From Novosphingobium clariflavum (GTDB taxonomy: Bacteria > Pseudomonadota > Alphaproteobacteria > Sphingomonadales > Sphingomonadaceae): 64,000 bases of DNA. The notes beneath the pieces are model-generated. The model searched no databases, was not told the DNA's origin, and worked only from the letters and a program-made list of their open reading frames with translations. Shown piece by piece: positions 1 through 7,812 of the stretch; the first letter of the stretch is position 1, and the number at the start of each line of letters is the position of its first letter. Location of the stretch: assembly GCF_026420865.1 (NCBI RefSeq), contig NZ_JAPCWC010000004.1, positions 124,001-188,000 on the forward strand. Reading direction: 5' to 3'. A program made the position numbers and the translations under genes.

Positions 1-1377
1 TATCAGGCCAACCTGACCATGCCGCTGGAAGGGCCATGGCACGGCGATCCGCTGGCGCTCTACGCCGCGATCCGTCCCGCTGCCGCGGCCGGATATGGCG
101 CGGTGATCTGCGACGGATCCGGGTGGCTGCTCAGCTTCTCGCCCGAACTGTTCTTTGCGCTCGACGATCGCACCGTGACGGTCCGCCCGATGAAAGGCAC
201 GCGCCCGCGCGGGCAGGATGCTGCCGAGGACTCATTGCTGCGCGAGGAACTGGCCACCAGCACCAAGGATCGCGCGGAAAACCTGATGATCCTCGACCTC
301 ATGCGCAACGACCTGTCGCGCGTGGCGGAAGCAGGCAGCGTCCGCGTGGAGCGCCCCTTCGCGATCGAGACCTACCCGACCGTCCACCAGATGGTCTCCA
401 CCGTCCATGCCCGCCTCTCGCCGGACAAGGGCGCCGTCGATCTGCTGCGGGCGCTGTTCCCCTGCGGATCGATCACCGGCGCGCCCAAGATCCGGGCGAT
501 GGAACTGATCGCCGAGGTCGAACGCCACGCACGCGGGCCGTACTGCGGCTCGATCGGTTTCATCGAACCCTCTGGCGATGCCGCGTTCAATGTGGCAATC
601 CGCAGCTTGCGTCTGTCACCGGATGCCAAGGGCACTTCGGGCCGGGCCACGCTCGGCGTCGGTTCGGCGGTGGTCGCCGATTCACAAGCGCTTCCCGAAT
701 GGCGGGAATGCCTGGTCAAAGGGGGGTTCGTGCGAGATTCGGCAGGGGCGCGTTCGCCCGCCAGTTTCGATCTTGTCGAGACGATGCGTTTCACGCCCGA
801 AGAGGGCATCCCGCTGCTGGAACTCCATCTGGAGCGGGTCCGTACCAGTGCCGAGGCGCTGGGCTTCGGTTTTGACCGCCATGCCGTGCGCAATGCGATC
901 CAGGCGCTCTGCTTCGATGCCGATGCGCCTGCCAAGCTGCGCCTGGTCACCGCCCGCAGCGGCGCCTATGCGCTGGAACTGGCCGAATTGCCGGAAACCT
1001 TCGAAGGGCCGGTAGCCGTCGGCGTGCTGCCGCTGCCGGTCGACAGCGGCGACTGGCGCCTGCGCCACAAGACCAGCGACCGGGGCTTCTACAATTCCGG
1101 CCTGGCCATCGGGAAGCAGGCGGGGGCACAGGAAGTGCTGTTCCTGCGCGACGACGGCCTCGTCACCGAAGGCAGCTTCACCAGCCTCTTTGTCGAGCGC
1201 GATGGCATGCTGCTGACGCCGCCCGCCGCGCTCGGCCTGCTGCCCGGCGTGCTGCGCCGCTCGCTGATCGAGCAAGGCCGCGCGGTCGAAGCGGACCTGA
1301 CGCTGGACGACCTCGCGGACGGCTTCCTGATCGGCAATGCCCTGCGCGGCCTGATGCCGGCCCGGCTGCTCACCTGA
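1..1377 (+). CDS. pabB: Aminodeoxychorismate synthase component I / aminodeoxychorismate lyase fusion (5' end outside window)
   Basis: The frame is already open at base 1, so the N-terminus lies outside the window; 458 residues are visible. The first half is the back of a PabB chorismate-binding domain, with PMKGTRPRG near visible residue 65 and GSITGAPKIRAME near residue 155. From about residue 250 the sequence changes to a PabC-type PLP lyase; LRHKTSDR near residue 357 holds the likely PLP lysine. PabB converts chorismate with ammonia to 4-amino-4-deoxychorismate and PabC releases pyruvate to give p-aminobenzoate for folate, in the cytoplasm. Such PabB-PabC fusions are known in alphaproteobacteria. 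The stop codon overlaps the next start (TGATG), so the two genes are probably translationally coupled. Confidence 0.93.
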   Translation, partial: YQANLTMPLEGPWHGDPLALYAAIRPAAAAGYGAVICDGSGWLLSFSPELFFALDDRTVTVRPMKGTRPRGQDAAEDSLLREELATSTKDRAENLMILDLMRNDLSRVAEAGSVRVERPFAIETYPTVHQMVSTVHARLSPDKGAVDLLRALFPCGSITGAPKIRAMELIAEVERHARGPYCGSIGFIEPSGDAAFNVAIRSLRLSPDAKGTSGRATLGVGSAVVADSQALPEWRECLVKGGFVRDSAGARSPASFDLVETMRFTPEEGIPLLELHLERVRTSAEALGFGFDRHAVRNAIQALCFDADAPAKLRLVTARSGAYALELAELPETFEGPVAVGVLPLPVDSGDWRLRHKTSDRGFYNSGLAIGKQAGAQEVLFLRDDGLVTEGSFTSLFVERDGMLLTPPAALGLLPGVLRRSLIEQGRAVEADLTLDDLADGFLIGNALRGLMPARLLT

Positions 1378-2546
1378 TGCATAGCTCCACCGCCCTCGCC
1401 CGCATCGCCCCCTCGGGGACAACGGCAATGACCGACCGCGCGATCGAATTGCGCGAAGCCGGCATCGACGTGATCTCGCTTTCGGTCGGCGAACCTGATT
1501 TCGATACCCCGCCCCACGTGATCGAGGCTGCCAAGGCAGCGCTTGACGGCGGGCAGACCAAGTACACCGCGGTCGGTGGCACCTCGCAGCTCAAGCATGC
1601 TGCCGCGCTGCACTTCCGGCGCGACCTCGGCATCGAGGTTGTGCCGTCGCAGGTCACGGTCAGCGCCGGCGGCAAGCAGGCGATCTTCCACGCGATGCTG
1701 GCCACCGTGAGCGAAGGCGACGAGGTGATCGTGCCCTCGCCCTGGTGGGTCAGCTATCCCGAGATCGTGCGTTTCGCGGGCGGCAAGGTCGTGCCGCTGC
1801 GCACCTCGGCCAAGGACAACTTCCGCTTCACCCCCGCCGACCTCGAAGCGCAGATCGGCCCGCGTACGCTCTGGGTACTGCTCAACAGTCCCGGCAATCC
1901 GACCGGCGCCTATTATCCCGAGGACATGCTGCGCGGCATCGGCGAAGTGCTGCGCCGCAACCCGCGCGTGATGGTGCTGTCCGACGATATCTACGCGCCC
2001 ATCAACTATACCGGCCGCCCGCATGTCACCCTGGCAAATCTCTGCCCGGATCTGGCCGACCGCATCCTGACCGTCTCCGGCGTGTCCAAAAGCCACGCGA
2101 TGACCGGGTTCCGCATCGGCGTCGCCGCCGGGCCACAGTGGCTCATCAAGGCGATGGAGAAGCTCCAGTCGCACTCCTCGGGCAATCCCTGCTCGATCAG
2201 CCAGGCCGCCGCCGTCGCCGCCTTTGCCGGGCCGCAGGACTTCCTGGCTGCATGGCGCGAACGGTTCCGCCAGCGGCGCGACATGGTCGTAACCGCCATC
2301 AACGCAATTCCGGGCCTGTCGACGCCCTCGCCCGATGGCGCGTTCTACTGCATGATCGACGCCGCTCCGCTGATGGACCGTTTCGACGGTGACGACGTGA
2401 AGCTGGCGCTGCACCTGCTGGAGCACGGCGTGGCGCTGGTCCCGGCCTCGGCGTTCGGCGGCCAGAACGGTTTCCGCATCAGTTTCGCCGCGGATGACGC
2501 GCGGCTCGAAGAAGCGCTCCGGCGCATAGAGAAAGCATTGACGTAA
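1377..2546 (+). CDS. Class I/II PLP-dependent aminotransferase (aspartate aminotransferase-like)
   Basis: A 389-residue fold-type I aminotransferase. Visible signatures are SVGEPDFDTP near residue 37, NSPGNPTGA in the middle, and the PLP-lysine segment SGVSKSHAMTGFRIG with Lys near residue 238. This is the AspB/AATI branch, which moves amino groups between amino acids and 2-oxoglutarate in the cytoplasm. The exact substrate cannot be read from sequence; aspartate is the usual one in this branch. The ATG overlaps the pabBC stop by one base, and the next gene starts two bases after its stop, so it sits inside a plus-strand operon. Confidence 0.92.
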   Translation: MHSSTALARIAPSGTTAMTDRAIELREAGIDVISLSVGEPDFDTPPHVIEAAKAALDGGQTKYTAVGGTSQLKHAAALHFRRDLGIEVVPSQVTVSAGGKQAIFHAMLATVSEGDEVIVPSPWWVSYPEIVRFAGGKVVPLRTSAKDNFRFTPADLEAQIGPRTLWVLLNSPGNPTGAYYPEDMLRGIGEVLRRNPRVMVLSDDIYAPINYTGRPHVTLANLCPDLADRILTVSGVSKSHAMTGFRIGVAAGPQWLIKAMEKLQSHSSGNPCSISQAAAVAAFAGPQDFLAAWRERFRQRRDMVVTAINAIPGLSTPSPDGAFYCMIDAAPLMDRFDGDDVKLALHLLEHGVALVPASAFGGQNGFRISFAADDARLEEALRRIEKALT

Positions 2547-2547
2547 C

Positions 2548-3201
2548 ATGGAACTGGAAATCCTCTTCGAGGACGGCGAAGCGCTGGTCATCGACAAGCC
2601 CGGCGGCCTGCCGCTCGATACGCCGCGTGCCGGCGGGCCGAGCCTCGAAGACCGGCTGGACGAGCTGAAGCTGGGCTTCCACCGCCACCCCGCGCCGGTG
2701 CACCGGCTGGACCGCGACACTTCGGGCTGCCTGTTGCTGGCCCGCAACCCCAAGGCCCTGAAGCGCTTTTCCGCCGCTTTCGAGGAAAAGCAGGTCCAGA
2801 AGCGCTACCTCGGCATCGTCGCCGGCACGCTGGCGGAGATGGAAGGCACGATCGCGCTGAACCTCTCCAAGGTCAGCACGGCCAAGGATGGCTGGCGCAT
2901 GATCCCGGCCAAGAAGGGCAAGCCCGCCGTGACCCACTGGCGCAAGCTGGACGAGAAGAACGGGTTGACCCTCGTGGAATTCCGCCCCGAAACCGGCCGC
3001 ACCCACCAGATCCGCGTCCACGCCGCATCCGGCCTTGGCCACGCGCTGTTGGGCGATCCGGTCTATGGTTCCAGCAAGGGCGCGCCGCGCACCATGCTCC
3101 ACGCAGCCGGCCTCACGGTGCCGCGCGGCGACAAGGAGCCGATCGTGGCCGTGGCGCCGCTGCCCAAGGACTTCGCCGCGCTCGGCTTCAGCGATGAATG
3201 A
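2548..3201 (+). CDS. RluA-family RNA pseudouridine synthase
   Basis: A 217-residue single-domain synthase without an N-terminal S4 domain. The catalytic loop HRLDRDTSG is at residues 52-60, with Asp55 as the expected nucleophile, and the C-terminal RPETGRTHQIRVH motif is typical of the RluA branch. These enzymes isomerise uridine to pseudouridine in rRNA or tRNA. The target position cannot be assigned from sequence. It starts two bases after the aminotransferase stop and its own stop overlaps the arfB start by four bases (ATGA), a mark of translational coupling. Confidence 0.92.
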   Translation: MELEILFEDGEALVIDKPGGLPLDTPRAGGPSLEDRLDELKLGFHRHPAPVHRLDRDTSGCLLLARNPKALKRFSAAFEEKQVQKRYLGIVAGTLAEMEGTIALNLSKVSTAKDGWRMIPAKKGKPAVTHWRKLDEKNGLTLVEFRPETGRTHQIRVHAASGLGHALLGDPVYGSSKGAPRTMLHAAGLTVPRGDKEPIVAVAPLPKDFAALGFSDE

Positions 3202-3614
3202 GCGAGGTTGAAGCCACGATAGACCGCGCCCAGGCCCTGGCGAGCGAGAGCTTCATCGCCGCTTCCGGGCCGGGCGGGCAGAACGTCAACAAGGTGGCGA
3301 CGGCGGTCCAGCTTCGGATCAACGTCTATACCCTGCGCCTGAGCCCGCCTGTCTTCGCGCGGCTGAAGGAACTCGCCGGCAGCCGCATGACTTCGGGCGG
3401 GGAACTGATGTTCACCGCTCGCCGCTTCCGGACCCAGGAAGCCAACCGCGCCGACGCCCGCGAACGGCTCGCGGAAATGCTGCGCGATGCCCATAAGCTC
3501 CCCGAAAAGCGCGCCAAGAGCCGCCTCAACCGGGTGGGCAAGGAACAGCGCCTGAAGGGCAAGAAGCTGCGCGGCTCGGTCAAGGCCGGGCGCGGCAAGG
3601 TCAGCTTCGACTAG
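3198..3614 (+). CDS. arfB: Alternative ribosome-rescue factor / peptidyl-tRNA hydrolase ArfB
   Basis: A 138-residue class-I release-factor-like protein without the codon-recognition domains. GPGGQNVNK at residues 24-32 carries the GGQ catalytic loop. The C-terminus is rich in Lys and Arg (KSRLNRVGKEQR onward), which in ArfB/YaeJ inserts into the empty mRNA channel of stalled ribosomes. It hydrolyses peptidyl-tRNA on non-stop ribosomes. It is the last gene of the run that starts with pabBC. Its TAG stop is also the first bases of a dispersed intergenic repeat. Confidence 0.94.
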   Translation: MSEVEATIDRAQALASESFIAASGPGGQNVNKVATAVQLRINVYTLRLSPPVFARLKELAGSRMTSGGELMFTARRFRTQEANRADARERLAEMLRDAHKLPEKRAKSRLNRVGKEQRLKGKKLRGSVKAGRGKVSFD

Positions 3615-3690
3615 AGCGTTTTCCAATCAGGTGGAATCGCCTGATGACTCGAAAAACGCGGAAAACCAAAATCGCAGAGCAGTGAAATCT
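3613..3690. repeat. Dispersed intergenic repeat, copy 1 (TAGAGCG type)
   Basis: About 75 bases beginning at the arfB stop closely match the gap at 22,898-22,960. Both begin AGAGCGTTTT and contain a near-palindrome TCAGGTG/GAAT/CGCCTGA (perfect in copy 2), followed by GATGACTC, a GAAAA-rich stretch and ACCAAAATC. Both copies carry two GANTC sites, GAATC and GACTC. It covers the whole gap between arfB and the convergent lipoprotein gene, so it may act as a transcription terminator; that role is inference. Confidence 0.7.
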
Positions 3691-3859
3691 AAGGGGTGGC
3701 CTCATCGGAGGGCGCCTCGGAAGGCCGCGTGTCGAACATCTCGGCCGCCTGATCGAGGGCAGTGGCCTCGTCCGAGGTCACCGGGGCCGGGACCGGATCC
3801 GGCGATCCGCAGCCGGCCAGAGGCAACAGCAGCGCCGCAAGCCAGAGACGCGCGCGCAT
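3689..3859 (-). CDS. Small putative lipoprotein (56 aa)
   Basis: A short frame read here directly from the sequence. It begins MRARLWLAALLLPLAGCGSP, which is an n-region with two Arg, a hydrophobic core and the lipobox LAGC with Cys17. The mature part is about 40 residues, acidic and rich in Pro, Glu and Asp, without a recognised domain. The ATG overlaps the stop of the upstream DUF4112 gene by one base (TGATG), which supports it as real and co-translated. Expected location is the periplasmic face of a membrane, lipid-anchored. Function unknown. Confidence 0.72.
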   Translation of the reverse strand: MRARLWLAALLLPLAGCGSPDPVPAPVTSDEATALDQAAEMFDTRPSEAPSDEATP

Positions 3860-4278
3860 CAGCCCTCGATCACCCGGGCATGCGGGTGATGCCTGGCGAT
3901 GTGCTTGCGGATGATCTTCAGGTTGCGAGTGTTCGACCGGAACAGGAAGTCAAAAGCGTCACCCACCACCGGGATCGCGCCGAGCAGCGTATCGGCACCG
4001 ACATTGGCGGTCATGCGCGCCAGTTGCCACTTCGACATACCGAGGTTGCGCGCCTCCCAGACGAGGTACATGCCCAGCAGGGCCGAAACCACATCGCCCG
4101 CCACCGGCACCAGTCCAACCACTGCGTCGAGCCCGACCTTGCGGCGCAGGCCGGGGATGGTGAAGGCGTTTTCAAGCACACGCTCGAGCATTTCGACACG
4201 GCGGGTGACGGAAACCGGATCGTTCCCAAGCGGGAACTCCAGGTCCATGCGGCGGGCAGAAGTCTGTCCAGTCGCCAA
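3859..4278 (-). CDS. DUF4112 domain-containing protein
   Basis: A 139-residue protein. RKVGLDAVVGLVPVAGDVVSALL and the related stretch LLGAIPVVGDAFDFLF are the two hydrophobic Gly/Pro-rich repeats that define DUF4112, a small membrane-associated family of unknown function. The start is taken as TTG at 4278 because GAGGAG lies nine bases upstream; an internal ATG at 4248 would give a shorter protein. It is followed, with a one-base overlap, by the small lipoprotein gene, so the two probably form a unit. Confidence 0.85.
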   Translation of the reverse strand: MATGQTSARRMDLEFPLGNDPVSVTRRVEMLERVLENAFTIPGLRRKVGLDAVVGLVPVAGDVVSALLGMYLVWEARNLGMSKWQLARMTANVGADTLLGAIPVVGDAFDFLFRSNTRNLKIIRKHIARHHPHARVIEG

Positions 4279-4317
4279 AGCTTTCGCACTCCTCGAACGG
4301 CAACAGCGCCGTCAGAC

Positions 4318-5922
4318 TTATTTGGGAACCCAGGCCAGCGGCATCAAGGGGTGCCAGCCCCAGGTGTTGGGCGCGAAGCCATCGACGCTGCCGCGCACCA
4401 GCGACCAGCGGATCGGCGTTCCGAACGGAATGAAGACGTTGGCAGCCGTCAACTCCGCTTCGGCCTCGGTCAGCAGCGCCGCGCGGTCCTGCGGCGTCGC
4501 GGCCCTGGCGGCCTCGACAGCCCGTGCATCGGCTTCGGCCGAACAGAGCCCTCGCCGTTCGGCGCAGGACAGCCGGTTGAGGAACCAAGCCGCGCGGGGA
4601 TAACGCGCCACGTCATCGATCAGCACGAGGTCGGCATCGCGCGCATCCCTGTCGCCGCTGCGCACCAGGCGCAGCCCGATTGCGGACAAATCGGCGGTCA
4701 GACGCTCGAACACAGTATCGCTGCCCTCGCCCTGCGGCAGCCAGATCACCAGACCCGGCGCATGCTCGGAAAGCGCCGCCGGTTGCGGCGCATTGCCGCC
4801 GCGTGAAAGCAGTCGTTGCAAGGGCCGCTTGGGTGCATCGGCCTTCGGCGACGAGACCGGCGCAGCAGACTGGCCACCTTGCTGCGCCTGCCAGCGCCTG
4901 ACCCGCGCCGCCGCGACAGCGCGGCGCTCGTCAAGCGACTGGTTGCCCCACCGCTCGCCGATGGTGCCGAGATCGCCATCGAGGCTGGGGCTCACCACCC
5001 GGGTCGTCGGCGACCAGCCCCCCAGGCTGAACGGGGCGATCAAAGCCTCGCGGTCGATCGCCATGGCGATGGCCTCGCGATTGGCGGGATCGGCAAGGAA
5101 GCCGTGATTGTTCATCACCTGCAATCCGAACAGCCCCACTACCGGATCGACCTGGATGGTGCCGCGCAGGATGCCCACCGAACGGGTGAGCGGAAAGTCC
5201 TGGATCTCGCCGCCCATGACGATGTCGACGGCACCGTCATTGAAAGCGGCAACGGCTTCGGGGCCGGACACCGCGCGCAAGTCCACGCGGCGGGTTCGCT
5301 GCGCCCAGTTCTCGATGGCGGGCAGCCCGAGATGCGCCGGATCGATCGGCGTGAGCCGCGCTACGCCCCGATCCCGCTCCAGCTTCATCGGCCCGGCCCC
5401 GCGCTGCTTGTGCACGAGCCCGAGTTCGGGCTGCGCCAGCAGTTGCAGGAGATAGGGCATCGGCCGGGCAAGGCGGATCTCGATAACGCGCCCGGCCATC
5501 GCCCGCACTTCATCGATCCCGCCAAGATCGAGCGCGAACGGCGTATCGCGCGTGTCGTCCAGCGCCTTTTCGATCGCCTGCTTGGCCGATGCGGCGGTCA
5601 GCGGGTCGCCCGAGAGCCAGTTGCCGTCGCGCAGGCGGAAAATATAGCTCAGGCCATCGTCGGTGACGATCCAGCGATCGGCCAGCGCCGGAATGACGCG
5701 CCCCTTCTCGTCGAACGAGACCAGCCCTTCGCTGGTCGAGGCGCGCACCAGCTGCTCGGCCAGCGGCGCGCTGCGCCCGGTGCTGAAAGGGTCCGCCGGA
5801 TCGCCGATAGCAGCCACGCCGAGCGCCGAATTGCTGGCCGATCCACACCCGGCAAGCGCCAGCACCGCCGCAAGGACGCCTGCCTGGATGCCTCTTCGCG
5901 ATGAAATATTGTCAGCCGGCAT
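4318..5922 (-). CDS. ABC transporter substrate-binding lipoprotein, family 5 (peptide/nickel type)
   Basis: A 534-residue protein with a lipoprotein signal (VLAAVLALAGCGSASN, lipobox LAGC). The mature part follows the SBP family 5 pattern: LVSFDEKGRVIPALADRW near the N-terminus, RLRDGNWLSGDPLTAASAK, and ANREAIAMAIDREAL further on. Such proteins capture oligopeptides or other ligands in the periplasm for an ABC importer. No permease or ATPase gene lies nearby, so it is an orphan here. Residues 340-390 form a Pro/Ala/Gly-rich insert. The ligand is unknown. Confidence 0.85.
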   Translation of the reverse strand: MPADNISSRRGIQAGVLAAVLALAGCGSASNSALGVAAIGDPADPFSTGRSAPLAEQLVRASTSEGLVSFDEKGRVIPALADRWIVTDDGLSYIFRLRDGNWLSGDPLTAASAKQAIEKALDDTRDTPFALDLGGIDEVRAMAGRVIEIRLARPMPYLLQLLAQPELGLVHKQRGAGPMKLERDRGVARLTPIDPAHLGLPAIENWAQRTRRVDLRAVSGPEAVAAFNDGAVDIVMGGEIQDFPLTRSVGILRGTIQVDPVVGLFGLQVMNNHGFLADPANREAIAMAIDREALIAPFSLGGWSPTTRVVSPSLDGDLGTIGERWGNQSLDERRAVAAARVRRWQAQQGGQSAAPVSSPKADAPKRPLQRLLSRGGNAPQPAALSEHAPGLVIWLPQGEGSDTVFERLTADLSAIGLRLVRSGDRDARDADLVLIDDVARYPRAAWFLNRLSCAERRGLCSAEADARAVEAARAATPQDRAALLTEAEAELTAANVFIPFGTPIRWSLVRGSVDGFAPNTWGWHPLMPLAWVPK

Positions 5923-5999
5923 GATTATGGGCCTAGTCGATTTCCCCGGGCCGGCAAATGGCAGGCACCACCATTACGGCAAAAACCGCGATCGGCCTG

Positions 6000-6368
6000 T
6001 CAGATCTTGCGCAGCGCGCCGGTTTCAGGGGAATAGCGGGCCTCGTGGTTGCGCACGAAACGCGGCGTGGCATCTTCCGCGGCGGCCACCGTCACGCGGG
6101 CGAGCTTGGGATCGATCTCGCTGCTGAAGGCCACCCCGAAGCGATTGTCCTGCACCCAGGCGACCGCTCCTTCGACCCAGCCGATATTGCGGATGTTCAC
6201 TTTCACGAGCGTGCCGCGAACCACCCGGACGCTGCCTTCGCCCATCATGCCGCCGGGAGAAAGGTTGCGAACCTTGATCCGCGCTTCGCCGTCCAAGCCA
6301 TCGACGCGCAGGTCAGCCATGAGGAACAGGCTGTCGCGTGCGATCTGTCGATTTTCAGCTTCGCTCAT
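6000..6368 (-). CDS. PilZ domain-containing protein
   Basis: A 122-residue single-domain protein. The N-terminal RDSLFLMADLRVDG is followed by VRNLSPGGMMGEG, which matches the D/NxSxxG half of the PilZ c-di-GMP site; the preceding RxxxR element is weak (ENRQIARDS). VAWVQDNRFGVAF is the usual last beta strand. It may bind c-di-GMP or be a degenerate PilZ. It stands alone on the minus strand with no obvious partner gene. Confidence 0.83.
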   Translation of the reverse strand: MSEAENRQIARDSLFLMADLRVDGLDGEARIKVRNLSPGGMMGEGSVRVVRGTLVKVNIRNIGWVEGAVAWVQDNRFGVAFSSEIDPKLARVTVAAAEDATPRFVRNHEARYSPETGALRKI

Positions 6369-6668
6369 CTACTCTCGTCCGGTAATCGAGGCGGCCGTCG
6401 AACGTCGTGCAAAACGCGGCGGACGCAAATACCCGGCGAGCCTAACACGAATGTTCGCTCGTTCTAAGGGGCAGTCACCAAGAAAGCCTTAATGATGCGG
6501 ATCGATCTCTGGCCCGCGACGCGCCCCCAGACCGGGAACCACGCGGATCCGAACCGCGCAGACACGGTTAAAAGTGGTTCATCCGCCATAGGCGGCACCG
6601 CGCAAGCGGCCCTGGATCGGCGGATGGCCCGCAGCCGGAGGCAGCGGGTCATCGGCCGATCAGGCGGC
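6369..6668. other. Gap of 300 bases between PilZ gene and dksA
   Basis: No convincing gene. A 62-residue minus-strand frame (6464-6652) has no recognisable domain and an Arg-rich composition typical of chance frames in high-GC DNA. No tRNA-like fold or strong hairpin was seen. It probably holds the promoter of the PilZ gene and the 3' trailer of dksA. Confidence 0.4.
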
Positions 6669-7127
6669 TCAATCGTCGCGCGAAACCTTTTCGCGGCGCT
6701 CGTGCGCTTCCTGGGCTTCCACCGTCATCGTCGCGATCGGGCGCGCTTCCAGACGGCCGAGGCCGATCGGTTCGCCCGTCACTTCGCAGTACCCGTACTC
6801 ACCTTCCTCGATCCGGCGCAGTGCCGAGTCGATCTTGGCGATCAGCTTGCGCTGACGGTCGCGGGTGCGCAGCTCGATACCCCAGTCGGTCTCGCTCGAT
6901 GCGCGATCGTTGAGGTCGGGCTCCCGGATCGGACCGTCCTGAAGCTGGGCCAGGGTGCCGGCCGATGCATCGAGGATCGATTTTTTCCAGGCGAGCAGCA
7001 GGCGCCGGAAGTAGTCCTGCTGGGAATCGCACATGTACGATTCATTCTCGGCAGGAATATAGGAACCGCCAAGCATGCGCTTGGCCTTGGCGAGGACATC
7101 AATTTCGTCAGATAGGGCCGTTGCCAT
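6669..7127 (-). CDS. dksA: RNA polymerase-binding transcription factor DksA
   Basis: A 152-residue DksA. The coiled-coil tip DLNDRAS keeps Asp71, Asp74 and Ala76 at the same positions as in E. coli. The C-terminal globular part has EYGYCEVTGEPIGLGRLEARP, but only Cys114 of the usual four zinc-finger cysteines remains; the second pair is replaced in PIATMTVEAQEAH. Single-cysteine DksA proteins are known to work in alphaproteobacteria. With ppGpp it inserts into the secondary channel of RNA polymerase and adjusts rRNA and amino-acid promoters. Confidence 0.94.
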   Translation of the reverse strand: MATALSDEIDVLAKAKRMLGGSYIPAENESYMCDSQQDYFRRLLLAWKKSILDASAGTLAQLQDGPIREPDLNDRASSETDWGIELRTRDRQRKLIAKIDSALRRIEEGEYGYCEVTGEPIGLGRLEARPIATMTVEAQEAHERREKVSRDD

Positions 7128-7227
7128 CCAGAGAATCTCCGCACGAATCGCCCCGGCCCGCCTACGCCCTGCGGCCCCGGATTTTTCCAGTGACCTCCCG
7201 GCAAACCGTGGTGGGGCGGCCTATAGG

Positions 7228-7244
7228 GCCGGTATTCTACCGGC
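7228..7244 (-). promoter_or_regulatory. Hairpin in the dksA leader region
   Basis: A seven-base perfect stem GCCGGTA/TACCGGC with a TTC loop. If dksA transcription starts further upstream, this would sit in its 5' leader. It has no U run, so a simple terminator is unlikely. Role unknown. Confidence 0.3.
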
Positions 7245-7345
7245 ACAAGGACATAACCCGAGCCGTCCACAAAAAACCTGAACGGCCGTTCGATAACAGA
7301 GCGCAATCTACCAGAACCGGACGAGCAAGGTTTTTCGATTTATCG

Positions 7346-7360
7346 TTAACGCTTTGTTGA
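7346..7360. promoter_or_regulatory. CtrA-like half-degenerate site
   Basis: TTAA, seven bases, TTGA: one mismatch from the CtrA consensus TTAA-N7-TTAA. It lies 70 bases ahead of the Sel1-repeat gene start in the only AT-rich part of the gap. With one mismatch a chance match is possible. Confidence 0.25.
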
Positions 7361-7430
7361 CCATGAATCGGTCAGCTTGACCTCATCGGAAGACCGGACC
7401 GCGGTCGGACGGCAATGGGGGTAACGGACG

Positions 7431-7766
7431 ATGGGCACTGTCTGGATCGATTCACTGGGTTTCGCCGCCTGCGAGGCGGACATCGCCGCCGAAAGCCTGC
7501 TGCTGGCCGATAGCCTGGCCGCCGCGGCGGAGGGGGACACCTCGGCCTATTTCGACCTGGGTGTCGCATACTCGACCGGCAGCCACGGCGCCGGCTGCGA
7601 CCTCGTCGAAGCCCACAAGTGGTTCAACCTCGCCGCCGTCGCCGGCCACGAGGACGCCCCGGCCTGCCGCGCGGAAGTCGCCGACGAAATGACCGCGCGC
7701 GAAATCGCCGAGGCGCAGCGCCGCGCCCGCCAGTGGCTTTCCGCGACCCTGCGCAAGGCCGCCTAG
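7431..7766 (+). CDS. Sel1-repeat-like protein
   Basis: A 111-residue protein with one clear and one partial Sel1-type helical repeat: AYFDLGVAYSTGSHGAGCDLVEAHKWFNLAAVAGHEDA, near residues 40-77. Sel1 repeats are alpha-helical scaffolds used for protein-protein contacts. No signal peptide is seen, so a cytoplasmic adaptor role is likely but unproven. It stands alone on the plus strand; its TAG stop is followed by the same TAGAGCGTTT that opens the dispersed repeats at 3613 and 22,898. Confidence 0.82.
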   Translation: MGTVWIDSLGFAACEADIAAESLLLADSLAAAAEGDTSAYFDLGVAYSTGSHGAGCDLVEAHKWFNLAAVAGHEDAPACRAEVADEMTAREIAEAQRRARQWLSATLRKAA

Positions 7767-7812
7767 AGCGTTTGGGGAACGCAGCAGAACCCCAAGTGAC
7801 CCGGAAACCGCT

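Larger units (their letters stand above)
7128..7430. other. Divergent promoter region between dksA and Sel1-repeat gene
   Basis: A 303-base gap that must hold both start regions. Two details stand out. A perfect hairpin (stem GCCGGTA/TACCGGC, loop TTC) lies at 7228-7244, about 100 bases ahead of the dksA start. An AT-rich stretch at 7331-7365 holds a near-match to a CtrA site. No gene is supported here. Confidence 0.45.

Noticed and set aside
1089..2753. A 554-codon minus-strand open frame across the aminotransferase gene
   Set aside because: It is the shadow of a well-supported gene on the plus strand; composition is Arg/Gly-rich with no domain.
6464..6652. A 62-codon minus-strand frame between the PilZ and dksA genes
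   Set aside because: No ribosome site, no domain, Arg-rich text typical of chance frames.
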